Origin: Lentilactobacillus senioris DSM 24302 = JCM 17472
Lineage (GTDB): Bacteria; Bacillota; Bacilli; Lactobacillales; Lactobacillaceae
Direction of reading: 5' to 3'
NCBI RefSeq assembly: GCF_001436555.1
Contig: NZ_AYZR01000004.1
Location: 425,533 to 489,532 of the forward strand
Length of the DNA stretch: 64,000 bases
This document shows, one piece after another, positions 50,151 to 60,111 of this stretch (positions are counted from its first letter, which is position 1; each line of letters starts with the position of its first letter). Position numbers and translations under genes: made by a program. The notes beneath the pieces are model-generated. The model made no database searches, was not told the DNA's origin, and saw nothing but the letters and a program-made list of their open reading frames with translations.

Positions 50151-52150
50151 TATTGAGGTGTAAAAGCATCGTTATTTTGTAAGTAGGCCATTTCATCGTA
50201 AACAATGTGTTCTTGTAAAATTTGGGCATCAGCGACGGAGAGTTTCTGGTCACTTATGGCTTGCTGCATGAATTCGTATTCACTATGAAAAGCTAATAGA
50301 AAAGTTTGATATAGAATGGTTGGATCCGGCTCGCCGTAGTTGATTCGGCGGTGACGTTGTAAGTAAAAGCGACGTACTAGGTGCAGTTCGACAGTGTCCT
50401 TGTGCTGCCGACGGGCATTTCTTAATGCATGTTCTGCGGCGTTGTAGCCGATATTTTCGATTTTAGCAAAGTCTTCTCCATGCTTATCAAATGTATGCTT
50501 CCAGTAGTATTGTTCTGCGATTAATGGTGAAGTTAAGAACATATTTTGAGTGGCTTGTAGGTTTTGTGACATCCGACCAGTATGCATTCCAAATCTGACT
50601 CGCAACCAAAAGTTTTTTAATTGGTTATTGTTTACCGTGTAAAGACTCATTGAAATGAATTCTTGGTAGTAATGGGACTCGGTTGCAGTGATTTTATTAT
50701 CTTGTTCTAATTCCTGTACGGCGGTTAACTCAGCATGGTAGGCCAATTGATACAATTGACGCAAATATCGTTTATTAGTATGGCCATGTTGATGTAGCTG
50801 CTGGCTAAGAGCGTCAACTACAATTTGACTTTCAGCAGGATGATCTGAGGATTGTTGCTTTACTTTGTTCAAGGCCACCATGATCATTTCACGCAACCAT
50901 TGATGCTTATGAGCTTTAGCGTTATCGGCTGGATCTGCTTTAGTGATAATTGGGACAAAAACTGCTGCAACGGTTAAGCTAATTAAAATGATAACGGCAA
51001 TAATAAATATTAATGAATTGCGATTAATATAGGAATGAAGATTGTCTGGAATGGAAAAAGCCAATGAGAGCGAGATGGTTCCACTAGCACCGCTGACGGC
51101 CATCAACCAACTATCTTGCCAGCGATGAGGACTCTTCAAATGCATCCAGACTAGGTAGCGAGTCCAAACTAAACGAATAATGAACTTAAAAATGTATAAA
51201 CTTATTCCAATTAATACCAACAAACCTAAGAGATTCTTGTGTTGAGCGTAAATAGCAAGGGTAATAGTGGGTAAGGACAACCCTAACAAAATGAAAATAA
51301 TGCCGGTTAGGGCGTTTTCTAAGACTTCCCACACGTTAGTTTTCACCAATTGCATTCGAGCAGAAACAAAACGAAGATTATCGTTTTCTACTCCCTGAAC
51401 CAATCCAGCAGCAACGACCGCTAAGATTCCTGAAAGATCTAATTCTTCAGCTAAGTAGTAGACCAAAAATGGTACTGTTAGTTCCAAAACGATCATGATT
51501 AAAGGACTATCATCAGCTAATGAGATCAACCATAGTCGTAAACGATGAAATAAAACACCGATTAGAGAGCCTAATACCAATCCTCCTACAAACTCAACTA
51601 AAAATAAGGCGATGGCGTGGCTCCAAGCGAATTGTCCCTGCAAGAATGCACTGAGGGCTAAGCTAAAGGCAACAAATCCAGTAGCATCGTTGAATAACGA
51701 TTCATTTTGTAAAATAATAAACGGAATCTGAAACTTAGGATTAGGCTTAGCAAACGCACTAACAGCTGAAGCGTCGGTAGGGGTAACAATTGCACCTAAG
51801 GTAAATGCTAAGGCTAACGGCACAATTGGAAATAGCCAATTAATTAAGCCGCCAACTACTAAAACGGTGGTAACCACTAACAGGATCGATAGTGACAAAA
51901 TGTTAACAGCCCCCCTGCCGATCCAGTAACGAGAAGCATTTTGAGCGTCGTTATACAGTAAAGGGGTAACCACTAGGAACATGAATAATTCTGGATTAAA
52001 TAAAAAATGGCGATAAAACGGAATTATCGATAGTAACAGGCCACCAAGAATATAGAGCATGGGTAGTGGTAGCCATTTGATATGGTTACTAACTACATTA
52101 GCTGCGACTACACCTAATAGTATAATTAACACAAAAAAAGTGGCAGTCAT
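50150..52150 (-). CDS. CPA1-family Na+/H+ antiporter (NhaP/YjcE type)
   Basis: 666 aa. Twelve to thirteen N-terminal helices (residues 1-400) with 'TLGAIVTPTDASAVSAFAK' and 'LQNESLFNDATGFVAFSLAL', the CPA1 ion-site motifs (TDP variant and ND). A long cytoplasmic His/Gln-rich C-terminal domain (about 405-666) probably regulates by pH. It extrudes Na+ or K+ in exchange for protons. Single gene; ATG 52150 with GAAAGGAG upstream. Confidence 0.9.
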   Translation of the reverse strand: MTATFFVLIILLGVVAANVVSNHIKWLPLPMLYILGGLLLSIIPFYRHFLFNPELFMFLVVTPLLYNDAQNASRYWIGRGAVNILSLSILLVVTTVLVVGGLINWLFPIVPLALAFTLGAIVTPTDASAVSAFAKPNPKFQIPFIILQNESLFNDATGFVAFSLALSAFLQGQFAWSHAIALFLVEFVGGLVLGSLIGVLFHRLRLWLISLADDSPLIMIVLELTVPFLVYYLAEELDLSGILAVVAAGLVQGVENDNLRFVSARMQLVKTNVWEVLENALTGIIFILLGLSLPTITLAIYAQHKNLLGLLVLIGISLYIFKFIIRLVWTRYLVWMHLKSPHRWQDSWLMAVSGASGTISLSLAFSIPDNLHSYINRNSLIFIIAVIILISLTVAAVFVPIITKADPADNAKAHKHQWLREMIMVALNKVKQQSSDHPAESQIVVDALSQQLHQHGHTNKRYLRQLYQLAYHAELTAVQELEQDNKITATESHYYQEFISMSLYTVNNNQLKNFWLRVRFGMHTGRMSQNLQATQNMFLTSPLIAEQYYWKHTFDKHGEDFAKIENIGYNAAEHALRNARRQHKDTVELHLVRRFYLQRHRRINYGEPDPTILYQTFLLAFHSEYEFMQQAISDQKLSVADAQILQEHIVYDEMAYLQNNDAFTPQ

Positions 52151-52295
52151 GGTTTTCTCCTTTCGAATACACTTACTAAGTCATAGTATACAGTGAACTG
52201 TAATCAGATGAAAATAGTTTGCAATTCTGTCTTGACGTAGTTTTAGCGGGGGTGAATACTAAAATAGTTAATAAAAAATGGGAAGTGCATAAATT

Positions 52296-53519
52296 TTGAA
52301 ATTATTGAATTATAAAGAGCAACCCCAGTGGCAAAAAAACGTCTACGCATTGTGGATTGGTAATTTTGCTACCGGAGCTGGTTCTAGCATGAGCCTACCG
52401 TTTTTACCACTATTCATTGCCACTATGGGAAATTTTCCTAAGTGGGAATTAACATTGTATGCTGGATTAGGTTACGCTGCTACCTATTTAAGTCAAGCAA
52501 TTGCCTCACCGCTATGGGGTAAGTTAGCCGATCGTACTGGTCGCAAGCCGATGTTATTGCGAGCTAGTATTGGGATGACAATTACCGCCACGTTAACTGG
52601 TTTTTCCACTAGTGTGTGGATGTTGATTAGTTTGCGGTTTATTCAAGGGATGTTTTCCGGATATATTAATAACGCTTTTGCTTTGATTGCTAGTGAAGTT
52701 CCTCAAAAACAAAGCGGCAAGACGATGGGGACCTTGACCACGGGAAGTGTGGGGGGGCAATTAGTCGGTCCCATTTTTGGCGGCTTTATTGCCGGTATTT
52801 GGGGCTATCGAATTCCATTTTACGTTTTCGGTGGATTAATGTTCTTGGCAGCGTTAGCAACTTATTTTGGAGTGAAAGAAGACTTCACTCCGATTGAAAA
52901 GGATAGTCAACAAGCTAAGCAAAGCGCGTTTGCCGGAATCAAGAATTTGTGGATTGTTTGGGCAATGATTATTTCTTCCATGTTAATTCAAGCTGCTACC
53001 AATTCTATTAACCCGATTTTGAGTTTGTTTGTTAGGGAATTAATGCACGGAACTGGTAACATTGCCTGGGTTAGTGGGGTTATTGCGGCATTGCCTGGAA
53101 TCGCCACATTGGCGACGGCTTCACGACTGGGAGCTTTGGGTGATCGAATTGGGCCTAGAAAAGTATTAGTAGGCGGTTTGATTCTATCTGCTGCGATGTT
53201 TTTCCCAATGTTTCTCACCACTTCAGTAGTTGTGTTGGGGATTTTGCGATTCATAATTGGAATTGCTGATGCGGCATTAATGCCGGTAACCCAAACGGTA
53301 ACGATGCTAAACACTCCACCAGATGCCATTAGTCGGATTTTTAGTTATAATCAATCAGCTCAAGCCATGGGTTCCGTGGTGGGACCATTGCTGGCTTCTG
53401 CAGTGGCAGGGATTTTAGATTACCGGTTTGTCTTTTTAATGACTTGTATTTTAGTTCTGATTAACTTAATAGTAGTGTTAGTTGCTTACCGTAAGGACGG
53501 GATGGCACTAATTGGTTAA
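52296..53519 (+). CDS. MFS multidrug efflux transporter
   Basis: 407 aa, twelve helices. 'PLWGKLADRTGRKPMLLRASIG' is the MFS loop 2-3 motif (GxLaDrxGrkpml) and 'VGGQLVGPIFGGFIAG' resembles motif C (GxxxGPxxGG) of drug:H+ antiporters. TTG start at 52296 with GGAAG about 8-10 bases before. The substrate is unknown; motif C argues for export. Terminator follows at once. Confidence 0.88.
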   Translation: MKLLNYKEQPQWQKNVYALWIGNFATGAGSSMSLPFLPLFIATMGNFPKWELTLYAGLGYAATYLSQAIASPLWGKLADRTGRKPMLLRASIGMTITATLTGFSTSVWMLISLRFIQGMFSGYINNAFALIASEVPQKQSGKTMGTLTTGSVGGQLVGPIFGGFIAGIWGYRIPFYVFGGLMFLAALATYFGVKEDFTPIEKDSQQAKQSAFAGIKNLWIVWAMIISSMLIQAATNSINPILSLFVRELMHGTGNIAWVSGVIAALPGIATLATASRLGALGDRIGPRKVLVGGLILSAAMFFPMFLTTSVVVLGILRFIIGIADAALMPVTQTVTMLNTPPDAISRIFSYNQSAQAMGSVVGPLLASAVAGILDYRFVFLMTCILVLINLIVVLVAYRKDGMALIG

Positions 53520-53552
53520 AGATGGTTACTGTAGCTAACCATCTTTTTTATT
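53518..53552 (+). terminator. Terminator of the MFS gene
   Basis: AAAGATGGTTA-CTGTAGC-TAACCATCTTT with T-run. Confidence 0.9.
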
Positions 53553-53801
53553 TGGACAACGTTATTAGTTATTGTGTTGTGGCTAAATGGTTATGTTGCG
53601 AGTTACAAAATTCTATTATTTTTTAACAATTGTCACAAAATAAATGCGATTAAAGCCAGTTTACCGGTATTTTCAGAAAAATAAGGGTTAAAACGTTGTA
53701 ATATTTCTTTACCTGTTTGAAATTTTTCCGTTCGGTTCCTGTAGCAATTGCACAGTACAATGTTCACTGTAGATTAGAGAAATCAGTTCGGAGGATATGT
53801 T

Positions 53802-54551
53802 TTGAAAAATTACATAAGTAAATTAGCCATCGTGGGCGTCGCAGTTTCAGCAATGACGATTGGAGCAAACGTAACTTCCACATCAACAGCACACGCTGCC
53901 GGCACCAATACTATTTCTAATTTGAAGTCGGTGACCAAAAAAGCTTACGTTAGAAAGTCGGCCACTGGTTGGACTTATAATATTAATACTGCTAATAAAA
54001 CATTTAACTGGGGAAAGAAAACCCACTATTTAAAAAATTACCCTAACACAACTTGGTATGTAACTAAGTCAATGAAAGTTACTACTTCTAAAAATACGAC
54101 CGGAACTTTTTACTACGTTACTAATAGTAAGAAAACCGTTAATGGTTGGATTTGGAGTGGCTATTTAAAAGCTAAGAGCACTAAAACGTTTGCTAATGTG
54201 TATGCCACTGCCAAGAAATACCTAGGAACCCGCTACATTTATGGTGGGACTACTCCTTATGGATTCGATTGTTCCGGTTATACTCAATATGTATATAAAA
54301 AGTCAATTAAAAAGAACCTTGCTCGAACTGCCCAAGCTCAGTACAATAGTACCAGTAAGGTTTCCAGTTCTAAAGTCCAAAAGGGCGATTTGGTATACTT
54401 TGGTGCTAGCAAGAGAAGCATCAGCCACGTTGGAATCTACATCGGTAATGGCAATATGATTGATTCTCAAAACAATGGTGTGGTAATTGAAAAAGTTAAC
54501 GCTCCATGGTGGAACAAAGTTGGTTATTCACGACCAGCTAATTTAGCTTAA
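53802..54551 (+). CDS. Secreted NlpC/P60 peptidoglycan endopeptidase
   Basis: 249 aa. A signal peptide (residues 1-33, ending 'AHAAG') is followed by an SH3-like/GW-like domain (about 40-130, 'TWYVTKSMKVTT...WIWSGYLKA') and a C-terminal NlpC/P60 domain with 'FDCSGYTQYVYK' (Cys), 'ISHVGIYIGNG' (His) and a polar third residue shortly after. It cleaves peptidoglycan stem peptides, likely D-Glu to diamino acid. TTG start with GGAGG 8-9 bases before. The lysozyme-like gene follows after 25 bases, so both wall enzymes are likely coexpressed. Confidence 0.92.
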   Translation: MKNYISKLAIVGVAVSAMTIGANVTSTSTAHAAGTNTISNLKSVTKKAYVRKSATGWTYNINTANKTFNWGKKTHYLKNYPNTTWYVTKSMKVTTSKNTTGTFYYVTNSKKTVNGWIWSGYLKAKSTKTFANVYATAKKYLGTRYIYGGTTPYGFDCSGYTQYVYKKSIKKNLARTAQAQYNSTSKVSSSKVQKGDLVYFGASKRSISHVGIYIGNGNMIDSQNNGVVIEKVNAPWWNKVGYSRPANLA

Positions 54552-54576
54552 GCTTGGAAAATAGAGGGATACAGTT

Positions 54577-55965
54577 ATGACAACGAGATTAGGTAAGGCA
54601 TTATTAGGATTAGGGTTAGTCGGTGGAATGTTGATGGCTGGCGGAGCAACGGCAAGTGCCGATACTACGTTAAGCGAAAAACCTGCCGGAACAATGGGAT
54701 CTAGTTACCCAGTGCAACAGTACAACGCGTTTGCAAAGTCACGGGTTTCCATTAGTCGCTCCAATTCAGTGCCTGATTTATCTGAATGGCAAGGTAGTTT
54801 TACGGATGCCCAAGTAAAAAAATTAAAGGATCAAGTGCCATTTGTTATTTTACGAGTTCAATACGGTAGTGATTACAAGGATAAGACCTTCAATCACAAC
54901 GTAGCATTGATGCAAAAATATGGTGTGCCTTATGGGGTATATTCATTTAGTCAATATAGTTCTGCTAGCGATGCTAAGACTGAAGCTAGAGATTTGTATA
55001 ATCGAGCTCCGGATGCTGAATTTTACGTTAATGATTACGAAGACCAAACTTCTAGTGGCAACACTAATACCGCAGCTACTAATTGGTACAACACAATTAA
55101 GCCGTTAGCTGGTTCACGAAAAGTATTACTTTATTCTTACGCTAGTTTTATGCAATCATATGCAAGTAAGGCTGTTAAAGACTATGACGGTTTTTGGTTA
55201 GCTGCTTACCAAACTAGTGAACCAACTACTGCTAGCCACGTGTTGTGGCAATACACGGACTCATACTACATGAGTTCTTTGGGTCAATCAGTAGATGCTA
55301 GTGTTTCAACTAGTAAGGATAGTTCTTGGTTCTTAAGTGGAGCAAGCACTGGTTCTGATAGTAATACTGGTTCAGATAATAGTGGCGATACCGATAATAC
55401 TGGTAGTACCGATCCAGATGATTCCACTGGTTCAAACAACAGCAATTCTACTACTAAGCCAAGTTCTAACTTTAATTACGTTAATATCGATAGCCAGTTT
55501 ACCGTTAAAAATAATCCAGGACATAACTTCTTTAACCATATTCCTAATGAAGGACGTTATAGCTACAAGAAGTTACACAATGGTTCGGCTTATGCTGGCA
55601 AGAACATTACTGTTGATTCCCAAGGAACCATAAAATCTGGTTCTTCTCATTCTTACTACCGAGCATACTATAAGGGTAAGAAGATTGGTTGGATCTACGA
55701 TAAGGCTTTAGCCGCTAAGATTACTTATACTTCTCCTAGCTTGAAAGTAAAAGTAAAGGCTAACCCAACTTCTAACTTCTACAATCACATTACTAACAGT
55801 AAGTACACTGTTAAAAAGACCCATAATGGTTCTGCCTATGCTGGTAAAACTTTGACAGTTAACGCTGCTGGGGTTAAGTATGGCTGGAAGACTCCATACT
55901 ATCGAGCATATTACAACGGCAAACTAGTTGGCTGGATTTATGGTGCTTCTGTTGACGTTAAATAA
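54577..55965 (+). CDS. Secreted GH25 lysozyme-like muramidase with C-terminal repeats
   Basis: 462 aa. A signal peptide (to about 'ASADT') is followed by a GH25 catalytic domain at about 60-255: 'VPDLSEWQG', 'FVILRVQYG' and 'EFYVNDYEDQT', giving the catalytic D/E pair. A Ser/Thr/Asp/Asn low-complexity linker (about 260-295) follows, then two related wall-binding repeats of about 75 residues ('KKLHNGSAYAGKNITV..YYRAYYKGKKIGWIY' and 'KKTHNGSAYAGKTLTV..YYRAYYNGKLVGWIY'). It cuts the glycan MurNAc-GlcNAc bond. Same transcript as the NlpC/P60 gene. Confidence 0.93.
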   Translation: MTTRLGKALLGLGLVGGMLMAGGATASADTTLSEKPAGTMGSSYPVQQYNAFAKSRVSISRSNSVPDLSEWQGSFTDAQVKKLKDQVPFVILRVQYGSDYKDKTFNHNVALMQKYGVPYGVYSFSQYSSASDAKTEARDLYNRAPDAEFYVNDYEDQTSSGNTNTAATNWYNTIKPLAGSRKVLLYSYASFMQSYASKAVKDYDGFWLAAYQTSEPTTASHVLWQYTDSYYMSSLGQSVDASVSTSKDSSWFLSGASTGSDSNTGSDNSGDTDNTGSTDPDDSTGSNNSNSTTKPSSNFNYVNIDSQFTVKNNPGHNFFNHIPNEGRYSYKKLHNGSAYAGKNITVDSQGTIKSGSSHSYYRAYYKGKKIGWIYDKALAAKITYTSPSLKVKVKANPTSNFYNHITNSKYTVKKTHNGSAYAGKTLTVNAAGVKYGWKTPYYRAYYNGKLVGWIYGASVDVK

Positions 55966-55975
55966 TATAGTAAAG

Positions 55976-56007
55976 AAAAAGACGATCTGACAAGATCGTC
56001 TTTTTTA
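55976..56007 (+). terminator. Terminator of the wall-hydrolase operon
   Basis: AAAAAGACGATCT-GACA-AGATCGTCTTTTT. Confidence 0.93.
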
Positions 56008-56079
56008 TGATATTAAGCCACTTGTTTCCTTTTAATAAAACGATTACACTTTGGAAAAAGACAAAAAGAGGGGCATATC

Positions 56080-56982
56080 ATGAATCCAATTACTAGTTTA
56101 TTGGGCACTCAGTATCCGTTGATACAAGGATCACTAGCTCATATTTCAACTTATCCTTTGGTAGCAGCAGTTAGCGAAGCTGGTGGTTTAGGTACTTTAA
56201 GCTCTACTGGCTTGAATTCTAAACAACTCACGCTACAAATTCAGCGGGTAAGAGAGTTAACTAATAATCCGTTTGCGGTTAATTTAACTTTACTAGATGC
56301 CAACGTAGAATCACTAGTTAATACGGTAATTGATCAAAAAGTACCGGTGGTAATTACCAGTGCCGGGACGCCTAAAAAATTTATCCCTGCTTTAAAGCAG
56401 GCCGGAATTAAAACCCTGGCGGTGATTCCCAACGTTAAAATTGCACAAAAAATGGAGAAGCTAGGGGTAGATGCCGTAATTGCTGAAGGAATGGAGTCCG
56501 GAGGCCATATTGGCCAATTAACTACTATGAGTTTGGTACCTCAAGTAGCAACGGTCGTGAATATTCCGGTGGTGGCTGCAGGAGGGATTGCTGATCATCG
56601 TGGAGTTAAAGCGGTTCAAGCGTTAGGAGCCCAAGGAGTTCAGATTGGAACGGCGTTTTTAGTGGCTAAGGAAACCCCGATTTCACCAGAATACAAACGA
56701 GCTGTTATCGAGGCCAGTGATACTGCTACGGTGGTAACGGGTAGTGGAGCAGATGCAGTGCGGGGAATCGCTAATGGATTAACTAAACGATATTTTCAGA
56801 TGGCAGCAGACAATGCCTGGCCTGAAGAATTAGCTGAACTGACCACCGGTAGTTTACAACGAGCCATTCACGGTGATGTTACCACCGGCTCGTTGATGGC
56901 AGGTCAAGTTGCTGGGATGGTAACTAAGGAAGAACCGGCTGTTAATATAATCCGTAAGTTAATGGTAGAAGCGGAGGATTAA
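56080..56982 (+). CDS. NAD(P)H-dependent flavin oxidoreductase, nitronate monooxygenase/FabK-like
   Basis: 300 aa FMN TIM-barrel. 'YPLIQGSLAHISTYPLVAAVSEAGGLGTL' and 'EGMESGGHIGQL' (EGxESGGH) are signatures shared by enoyl-ACP reductase II and nitronate monooxygenase; 'VVAAGGIADHRGV' and 'QIGTAFLV' bind FMN phosphate. It lies outside any fatty-acid gene cluster here, so nitronate or another substrate is at least as likely as FabK. GAGGGG precedes ATG 56080. Next gene after 2 bases. Confidence 0.82.
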   Translation: MNPITSLLGTQYPLIQGSLAHISTYPLVAAVSEAGGLGTLSSTGLNSKQLTLQIQRVRELTNNPFAVNLTLLDANVESLVNTVIDQKVPVVITSAGTPKKFIPALKQAGIKTLAVIPNVKIAQKMEKLGVDAVIAEGMESGGHIGQLTTMSLVPQVATVVNIPVVAAGGIADHRGVKAVQALGAQGVQIGTAFLVAKETPISPEYKRAVIEASDTATVVTGSGADAVRGIANGLTKRYFQMAADNAWPEELAELTTGSLQRAIHGDVTTGSLMAGQVAGMVTKEEPAVNIIRKLMVEAED

Positions 56983-56984
56983 GT

Positions 56985-57863
56985 ATGAAAATTGGATTTA
57001 TCGGAACCGGAGTCATGGGGAGCGCCATGATTAAAAATTTATTGAAAGCTGATTTTGCAGTGACGGTATATAATCGCACAAAGGAGCATGCTCAAGCCGT
57101 AATAGCTGCTGGCGCTACCTGGGCTAATTCACCAGCTGAAGTGGCCAGTCAATCTGACGTGGTGATTACAATGGTGGGCTTTCCTAAAGACGTCAAAGGT
57201 GTTTATTTTGGTAGTAAAGGAATTTTCAAGCGGGTTCATGCAGGCCAGGTGTTAGTTGATATGACCACTAGTTCTCCCAAGTTAGCCCAACAGATTTTTG
57301 TTGAAGGTAAAAAACGGGGAGTGGAAGTATTGGACGCGCCGGTTTCTGGTGGCGATGTAGGGGCCCAAAATGCTACCCTTACTGTTATGGTAGGGGGCTT
57401 AGAGTCCACGTATCAAAAAATGCAACCAGTATTTTCAGTGGTTGGCCAATCAATTACTTATTTTGGTGCTGCTGGATCGGGACAGAACGCTAAAATGGCT
57501 AATCAAATTATGATTGCCGGAACGATGACTGGGATGAGCGAAATGTTAGTATATGCTAAAGCAGCCAACCTTGATCTAGAGCAAGTAATCAAGACAGTGG
57601 ATAACGGTGGTGGTCAAAATTGGAGTTTGGCAAATTATGGCCCCAGAGTTCTAAAGGGAGATTATCGGCCCGGCTTTTACGCTAAACATTTTTTGAAGGA
57701 TCTTAAAATTGCTTTAGACGTTGCTGACGAAATGGAATTGAATTTGCCAGCGACCGAGCTGGCTAAACGATTATACGATAGGATGGTTAATGGTGCTGGC
57801 TTAGGCAACGAAAGTACGGATGGCTTAGTCAATATTTACCATAGTTGGCGAGAAGACGACTGA
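56985..57863 (+). CDS. 3-hydroxyisobutyrate dehydrogenase family NAD(P) oxidoreductase
   Basis: 292 aa. 'IGFIGTGVMGSAMIKNL' is the Rossmann motif, 'DAPVSGGDVGAQNATLTVMVGG' the substrate-binding signature, 'GSGQNAKMANQIMIAG' holds the catalytic lysine. It oxidises or reduces a beta-hydroxyacid (e.g. 3-hydroxyisobutyrate, tartronate semialdehyde); exact substrate unknown. ATG 56985 begins 2 bases after the upstream stop, so both enzymes are translated from one mRNA. Confidence 0.9.
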   Translation: MKIGFIGTGVMGSAMIKNLLKADFAVTVYNRTKEHAQAVIAAGATWANSPAEVASQSDVVITMVGFPKDVKGVYFGSKGIFKRVHAGQVLVDMTTSSPKLAQQIFVEGKKRGVEVLDAPVSGGDVGAQNATLTVMVGGLESTYQKMQPVFSVVGQSITYFGAAGSGQNAKMANQIMIAGTMTGMSEMLVYAKAANLDLEQVIKTVDNGGGQNWSLANYGPRVLKGDYRPGFYAKHFLKDLKIALDVADEMELNLPATELAKRLYDRMVNGAGLGNESTDGLVNIYHSWREDD

Positions 57864-57874
57864 TTTAAATATTA

Positions 57875-57911
57875 AAAAAGGACTTAACGATTTTTCGTTA
57901 AGTCCTTTTAT
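57875..57911. terminator. Bidirectional terminator
   Basis: AAAAGGACTTAACGA-TTT-TTCGTTAAGTCCTTTT between convergent genes. Confidence 0.93.
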
Positions 57912-58099
57912 TTTGATTTACGTTTATCCCTAGCGTTAGCAAAGTTAATCCAGATGGAAATTCCCAAACAAATTACGGCTACAATAATGAGTAATACCCG
58001 AATAGTGGTTGTTGATTCAGATCGTTGAATGTACCATGCTAACAAGATGGAAATGATTAGGCAGATATCCGCCAAAATTAACTTAGGAGAAAATCCCAT
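57908..58099 (-). CDS. Small two-helix membrane protein
   Basis: 63 aa, two hydrophobic segments (residues 7-23 and 32-52) joined by 'QRSESTTTIR' and a basic tail (ARDKRKSK). AAGGGA 9 bases before ATG 58099. No family recognised. Single gene between the terminator and pyruvate oxidase. Confidence 0.6.
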   Translation of the reverse strand: MGFSPKLILADICLIISILLAWYIQRSESTTTIRVLLIIVAVICLGISIWINFANARDKRKSK

Positions 58100-58152
58100 T
58101 ATTATCAGTCCCTTCTGCGTTATTATAGCAGATTTGTACTGATAAAAAATGT

Positions 58153-59901
58153 TTAATTTTGTTGATCTAAGAAGTAGCTAAGTGGTTGAAGATCTTCAGC
58201 TAGGTAGCGTTTCTTAAAGGCGTTAATCTGGTCGGCACTAAACTGACTAGGATCTAATTGTAAGTGTTCTACTGGAATAGGACGTTCATCTAAAATGTGA
58301 ATGTTAATTAAAACTGGAGAGCCGGATTGTGCTACTTCATTAGCTTGATCAAAGGCGGCTTCTAGTTCACTCATTTTAGTAACCGTAATGCCCTTGACTC
58401 CTTGAGCCTCAGCAATTTGGGCAAAGTCCATAGAATTTAAATCAATGCCGAAAAATTCGTGGTGTTCGTCTTCTTGTTCATCTTGAATAAAACCTAAAAC
58501 GTCATTGGAGAAAACGACGTTGATAATTGGTAAATGGTAACGGCGTTCGGTGATTAAATCTTGCATAATCATTGAGAAGGCTCCGTCACCAGTTAGGTTA
58601 AAGACTTGGCGTCCTGGATATTGTAAGGCTGCGGCTAAAGCTCCCGGAAGACCAAAGCCCATCGTAGCAAACAGTCCTGAAGTAAACCAGCGTCTCTGAC
58701 CGTTCATTCTTAACATCCGTACGGCATTTTGATCAACCTGTCCAACATCAATTGAAAAGATAGCATCTGGATCTGCAATTCGATTGAGTTGCTTGAAAGC
58801 TGGTTCGACTCTCATTGGATCATCAGTGCGATCCATGAGGTGGTTAAGGTACTGCCACCAGTTAGCAACGTTAGCTACGTTAGCAGCATACCAATCAGAC
58901 TTAGGAGCTGGAGTGCTTAATGCTACTAACTTGGCCAAGGCTTCGGAAGCATCAGTTAAAATAGCTACGTCTGCGTGGTGTCGTTTACCCAGCTTAGCTG
59001 GATTAGAATCAATTTGAATAAATTTAACTTCAGGTCGGAATTCAATTTGACCAAATGGCAAATCAGAACCAACGAATAAAATCAAATCCGTTTTAGTAAG
59101 GGCTTCGTTAGCTGGCTTAGATGCCACTCGCATAGAAGATCCTAGCAATGCTTCAAAGTCAGAAGGAATAATGTCCTTGGCAATAGCAGAAGTCATCACA
59201 GGCATTTGTAATTTAGTGGATAATTCCATAATGGCATCTGCGTCGTTTTTAGTACCGACCCCTACAAACATCACCGGCCGTTTAGCTTCAGCAATTAAGC
59301 TGAGGGCAGATTTGATGTCTTGATCGTTAGGAGCGGCTAAATGGTTATAGCGGTGAGCATTGGCAGAAGAATAGTTACCCTCTGCCGGAATTTCTTTCCC
59401 AGCTAAATCGTTAGGAATAATAACAACGGCAGGTCCGTGATAAGCGTATGCGCGACGGATAGCCTCGTCTACCACATGTGGCAAACTAACTGCGGTGGTT
59501 ACTGTACGTGCGTACACTGCACCATCTTGAAAGAGGGGATCTTCGTCCATTTCCTGGAAAGCATCGAAATTCATATCACTTTGTGGGGACTGACCTACTA
59601 GGTAAAGGGCGGGAACTTTATCCATTTTGGCATCATAGATTCCTTGTAACAAGTGAGTAGCGCCAGGACCAGCAGAACCAATCGCTACCCCAATTTGACC
59701 GGCGATTTTATAATCAGCACTGGCAGCCATTGCTCCAACTTCTTCGTGGCGGACGTGAATGAAGTTAATATTGTCTTTTTCAGCATCTAAGGCATACATC
59801 AAGTTATTTACGGTTCCTCCCGGTAGTCCATAAACATGATTGACTCCCCAACTTTCCAAGGTTTGAACCATGGCAACGCCTGAATTAATGGTTTCACTCA
59901 T
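58153..59901 (-). CDS. Pyruvate oxidase (ThDP/FAD-dependent)
   Basis: 582 aa from ATG 59901 (GGAGGAAG 6-9 bases upstream; the open frame begins 6 codons before). 'WGVNHVYGLPGG' and 'HVRHEEVGAMAAS' carry the thiamine-activating Glu; the C-terminal domain has 'TGDGAFSMIMQDLITERRYHLPIINVVFSNDVLG', the GDG-N thiamine-Mg motif. It converts pyruvate, phosphate and O2 to acetyl phosphate, CO2 and H2O2, an aerobic energy route and peroxide source. Length and start fit lactobacillus Pox rather than acetolactate synthase. Confidence 0.87.
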   Translation of the reverse strand: MSETINSGVAMVQTLESWGVNHVYGLPGGTVNNLMYALDAEKDNINFIHVRHEEVGAMAASADYKIAGQIGVAIGSAGPGATHLLQGIYDAKMDKVPALYLVGQSPQSDMNFDAFQEMDEDPLFQDGAVYARTVTTAVSLPHVVDEAIRRAYAYHGPAVVIIPNDLAGKEIPAEGNYSSANAHRYNHLAAPNDQDIKSALSLIAEAKRPVMFVGVGTKNDADAIMELSTKLQMPVMTSAIAKDIIPSDFEALLGSSMRVASKPANEALTKTDLILFVGSDLPFGQIEFRPEVKFIQIDSNPAKLGKRHHADVAILTDASEALAKLVALSTPAPKSDWYAANVANVANWWQYLNHLMDRTDDPMRVEPAFKQLNRIADPDAIFSIDVGQVDQNAVRMLRMNGQRRWFTSGLFATMGFGLPGALAAALQYPGRQVFNLTGDGAFSMIMQDLITERRYHLPIINVVFSNDVLGFIQDEQEDEHHEFFGIDLNSMDFAQIAEAQGVKGITVTKMSELEAAFDQANEVAQSGSPVLINIHILDERPIPVEHLQLDPSQFSADQINAFKKRYLAEDLQPLSYFLDQQN

Positions 59902-60076
59902 AGCTAACTTCCTCCTCAATATGTAAATTTATAATTTTCTTACCCAAAGTCTAGCGCTACAGTTAGGCAAATACAATTAAGTTGACCTGAAAAAGTGTAC
60001 TTTTAAATAATTAGTAAAATATCTCGGAAATTAAAACTAGATATTAGATTTTGCCAGCTAGTATGGCTTGATGTGA

Positions 60077-60105
60077 TTGACATTTATAGTGATACCCCGT
60101 AAGAT
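60077..60105 (+). promoter_or_regulatory. Promoter of the tyrS leader
   Basis: TTGACA (60077-60082), 17 bases, TAAGAT (60100-60105). Confidence 0.75.
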
Positions 60106-60111
60106 GAAAAT

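Noticed and set aside
59940-59975. cre site upstream of pyruvate oxidase
   Set aside because: CTGTAGCGCTAGAC has the CGC core but is one base short of the CcpA consensus spacing.
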